A DNA stretch of 64,000 bases. It comes from Bdellovibrionales bacterium Ga0074139 (GTDB lineage Bacteria; Bdellovibrionota; Bdellovibrionia; Bdellovibrionales; Bdellovibrionaceae). The position numbers and the translations under genes are program-made. The stretch is from NCBI GenBank assembly GCA_001464795.1, contig LNEB01000013.1, positions 221,077 through 285,076 of the forward strand. Direction: 5' to 3'. Shown one piece after another: positions 62,187 to 64,000 of the stretch; the first letter of the stretch is position 1, and each line of letters starts with the position of its first letter. The notes under the pieces are model-generated. The model made no database searches. It saw only the letters and a list, made by a program, of their open reading frames with translations, and was not told the origin of the DNA.

Positions 62187-62501
62187 TTAATTATCTAATG
62201 TTTTAGTACACAAAGTTGACATTGATGAGGTTTCGAAATTGATTAAATTTCGTTCAAGTAAAATTTCATATACTGTTTTTTCAACTATAAACATTCCAGA
62301 AGTATCAACAAAAATTAAATGACCTTCACTGTCCTTAATCATTATTTGATCTATTGGATTTTCAATTTTTAATCTTTCATTCTCTAATGCAACTAATTGC
62401 TCATGTTCACTTGTGTAATCCATTCCGAAAGATTCTGCGTAGGATAATGAGCCTAAATTACATAACATCACATAACTATATATGGTTTTGATAAACATCA
62501 T
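62187..62501 (-). CDS. Small secreted protein, first gene of the YcaO operon
   Basis: 104 residues. A signal peptide ending SYA then ESFGMDY is likely. The mature part is acidic (EHEQLVALENERLKIENPID, then QIMIKDSEGHLIFVDTSGMF), and the last 13 residues (SSMSTLCTKTLDN) are rich in Ser, Thr and Cys, the residues YcaO enzymes can cyclise. AGGTGA sits just before the double ATG. It could be a structural partner or a modified peptide precursor; neither is proven. Confidence 0.55.
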   Translation of the reverse strand: MMFIKTIYSYVMLCNLGSLSYAESFGMDYTSEHEQLVALENERLKIENPIDQIMIKDSEGHLIFVDTSGMFIVEKTVYEILLERNLINFETSSMSTLCTKTLDN

Positions 62502-62658
62502 ATTTTCACCTCTAATTTGAACCTTGCAACTTAAGCACCTAAGTATAGTGATGTGGGAGCTAACCTGTTCGTTTATATAATTTTATTTTGAAGTTAATGC
62601 TTTATCTGCTATTACATTTTTTCAATGGTCCCATTTAGCCCCCACCCTAGGAGCCACC

Positions 62659-63150
62659 ATGCCAACCCCAACTTTCCATAACTTCAAAGCACAAACTGCA
62701 GACAACAAGCCTTTCGATTTAGCGAAACTCAAAGACCACGTAGTCCTCATAGTTAACGTCGCCAGCAAGTGCGGCTTCACTAACCAGTACAAGGGACTTG
62801 AATCTCTTTTTCGTGAATACAAAAATCAAAAATTCACTATTCTTGGTTTTCCGTGCAACCAATTCGGCGCTCAAGAGCCTGGCACCAATGAAGAAATTCA
62901 AAGTTTTTGCTCGTTGAAGTATGATGTGACTTTTCCGATTATGGCAAAAATTGATGTCAACGGATCCAACGCCGATCCCCTCTACACATGGTTAAAAGAA
63001 AAAGCCCCTGGGCTTTTAGGCACAGAGGCTATTAAATGGAATTTTACTAAATTTTTAATTTCTAAAAATGGACAGGTCCTTCAGCGTTACGCCCCTCAGG
63101 TGGAACCAAAGGATTTAGTTGGTGATATCCAGAAGGCACTAGCGGAATAG
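62659..63150 (+). CDS. Glutathione peroxidase (Cys type)
   Basis: 163 residues. The peroxidatic Cys38 lies in VNVASKCGFTNQY, with FPCNQFGAQEPG (second Cys and Gln) and KWNFTKFLI (Trp/Asn). This is the Cys form that usually takes electrons from thioredoxin. AGGAG is seven bases before the ATG. The last 89 bases overlap the antisense hydrolase-like gene. Confidence 0.95.
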   Translation: MPTPTFHNFKAQTADNKPFDLAKLKDHVVLIVNVASKCGFTNQYKGLESLFREYKNQKFTILGFPCNQFGAQEPGTNEEIQSFCSLKYDVTFPIMAKIDVNGSNADPLYTWLKEKAPGLLGTEAIKWNFTKFLISKNGQVLQRYAPQVEPKDLVGDIQKALAE

Positions 63151-63787
63151 CTCCTAGATGGGAAACCTGACTAAGCTTGACATGCTTTTCATTGGCAATC
63201 CTTGTCGAGCTTTCAGGTACAACTCCATCATTCGGGCCTGAGTGCTGCGTAATCAACCTATTTATAAAATATCCTACGCGGTTTAAAATTCCCTCGGGCT
63301 TTGCTCCCCACTGAAAACTAGAACCCACGGTAACCACTTCTACTTCACTCATCATTTCCATAATTTTACTTCTATTAATGATCATATAAACTTGGCGATT
63401 CAGCTCAGTTAATTCCTCAACGGCTTGTGGAGAAAAACGAAATATAAATCCAAAGAGATTGAGCATCACACGCATCATTGGATGACCCACTAAAAAGTCT
63501 GCGGCTGGTGTTCCCCAAATCGGAGACTGCACACACACTAATTTTTTGACCTTGGCTCTGAGCTCTGGGAATTGCACCAAGCAATCAATCATATCCAGAC
63601 CACCCTTACCATGAGCGATAATTTCCATGGGCTCTGGAAGCAAACGAAGGGATTCTTTGAGTTGTAAAACCGATTCTTGACGGGTCAAGTTTTGACTCCA
63701 GATCAGCCTCGATTTTGGGTGAGACAAAGACGCCCTGTATTTATCATTTTTGAAACCAAAGAACGAATCCGATATAAATAAAGTCAT
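63062..63787 (-). CDS. Alpha/beta-hydrolase-like protein lacking the nucleophile Ser
   Basis: 241 residues. The elbow that normally reads HSxGG reads AHGKGGLDMI, with Gly60 (GGT) where Ser belongs, one base from AGT. The acid and His region looks kept (HSGPNDGVVPESST and SQVSHLGAI). The protein resembles lipase/PGAP1-like hydrolases but should be inactive by the usual mechanism. Its last 30 codons lie antisense within the glutathione peroxidase gene. GGGGG precedes the ATG. Confidence 0.7.
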   Translation of the reverse strand: MTLFISDSFFGFKNDKYRASLSHPKSRLIWSQNLTRQESVLQLKESLRLLPEPMEIIAHGKGGLDMIDCLVQFPELRAKVKKLVCVQSPIWGTPAADFLVGHPMMRVMLNLFGFIFRFSPQAVEELTELNRQVYMIINRSKIMEMMSEVEVVTVGSSFQWGAKPEGILNRVGYFINRLITQHSGPNDGVVPESSTRIANEKHVKLSQVSHLGAIPLVPSGYHQLNPLVPPEGRNAEGPVHF

Positions 63788-64000
63788 GAAGACCCCCTAT
63801 ACGCCTAGGTTACAAGGTCTGGACCATAACCAATTCCAATCTATTTGATCTGAACTCGTGAGCTTGAACCCTTTACAGGGGGAGGTCTGCAATTTGTGAT
63901 TTATTTCTTTCAATTTAAAGGCTTCTCGTTTAAATCTGTAAATCCAAAGTTAAGCTACTGATGAGTTTTGTAAGGTTTTGCACCGAACGGTCTCTTAGGC

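Larger units (their letters stand above)
57000..62600. other. AT-rich block, likely foreign DNA
   Basis: From about 57.0 to 62.6 kb the DNA is visibly poorer in G+C than its surroundings. Hand counts: 11 of 60 G+C at 57481-57540 and 20 of 60 at 61201-61260, against 29 of 60 at 33001-33060. The block holds six genes and no visible integrase, repeat or tRNA at its edges. Codon use leans to A/T-ending codons. Confidence 0.6.

Noticed and set aside
63955..64000. Possible C-terminus of a minus-strand gene entering from the right edge (PKRPFGAKPYKTHQ then stop)
   Set aside because: Only 14 codons are visible and a second minus-strand frame is also open there, so neither can be supported. The rest of 63788-63954 shows nothing convincing.

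Overview
The window reads as chromosome from a flagellated, low-GC Gram-negative bacterium of the Bdellovibrio type (Bdellovibrionota). The basis is the gene content: many lipoproteins and short secreted proteins, TIGR02147-type regulators, a FeeM-PilZ fusion, FliW/CsrA, and a flagellar operon with both sigma-54 and sigma-28 signals. This placement is inference; there is no rRNA or marker gene that settles it. No tRNA, rRNA, IS element, CRISPR array or prophage was seen. Genes are dense, with many 4-base start/stop overlaps, so most belong to operons.

Layout. 1-3.5 kb: the end of a MoxR-DUF58-TgpA-like transglutaminase operon. 3.5-5.5 kb: a flagellin with a sigma-28-type promoter and a 3D-domain lipoprotein. 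5.6-10.1 kb: thiamine ABC transporter (thiQ, thiP, thiB), DoxX-like protein, endonuclease III and a ferredoxin. 10.2-13.8 kb: acetyltransferase, lipoprotein, ElbB-like protein and ddl. 13.7-17 kb: lipoprotein, a small Cys-pair protein, an aldehyde-dehydrogenase-like protein lacking its catalytic residues, a tiny apparently frameshifted gene and a HIT protein. 17-22.2 kb: a three-gene membrane machine made of an OmpA/MotB-like coiled-coil protein, a MotA/TolQ-like channel and an FHA coiled-coil membrane protein. 22.3-28.7 kb: citrate synthase, a degenerate SpoIIE-type phosphatase, a membrane protein, RsmJ, a UbiA-like paralogue and a polyprenyl synthase. 29.1-32.5 kb: menaquinone genes menA-menC-menE plus a [2Fe-2S] protein. 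33.6-39 kb: an unusual ABC system (LolD-like ATPase, two FtsX-type permeases, a LolA-like protein and an outer-membrane protein). 40.1-43.1 kb: an E1-like enzyme, a methyltransferase and a FeeM-type acyltransferase fused to PilZ. 43.2-53 kb: the flagellar operon flgF-G-A-H-I-x-J-M-N-K-L-csrA-fliW. 53-55.3 kb: lytic transglycosylase and aspartate kinase. 55.3-62.6 kb: secreted proteins, then a clearly more AT-rich block with a papain-like protein, a histidine kinase, a compact YcaO-like protein, a membrane-anchored peptide-binding protein and a small secreted protein. 62.6-64 kb: glutathione peroxidase overlapping an antisense alpha/beta-hydrolase relative.

How it fits together. The flagellar operon starts at a near-perfect sigma-54 site before flgF and carries flgM, the anti-sigma-28 factor. 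Sigma-28-type sites lie before csrA and before the distant flagellin gene, giving a readable sigma-54 to FlgM/sigma-28 to flagellin hierarchy with FliW/CsrA control.

The strongest candidates for undescribed biology are the YcaO/peptide-binding/histidine-kinase island (58.6-62.5 kb), the E1-methyltransferase-FeeM/PilZ operon (40.2-43.1 kb), the FHA/MotA/OmpA machine (17.0-22.2 kb), and the ABC system with a LolA-like protein and a barrel in its operon (33.7-39 kb). A recurring theme is enzyme folds that have lost catalytic residues: ALDH-like, SpoIIE-like, ElbB-like, UbiA-like and alpha/beta hydrolase.
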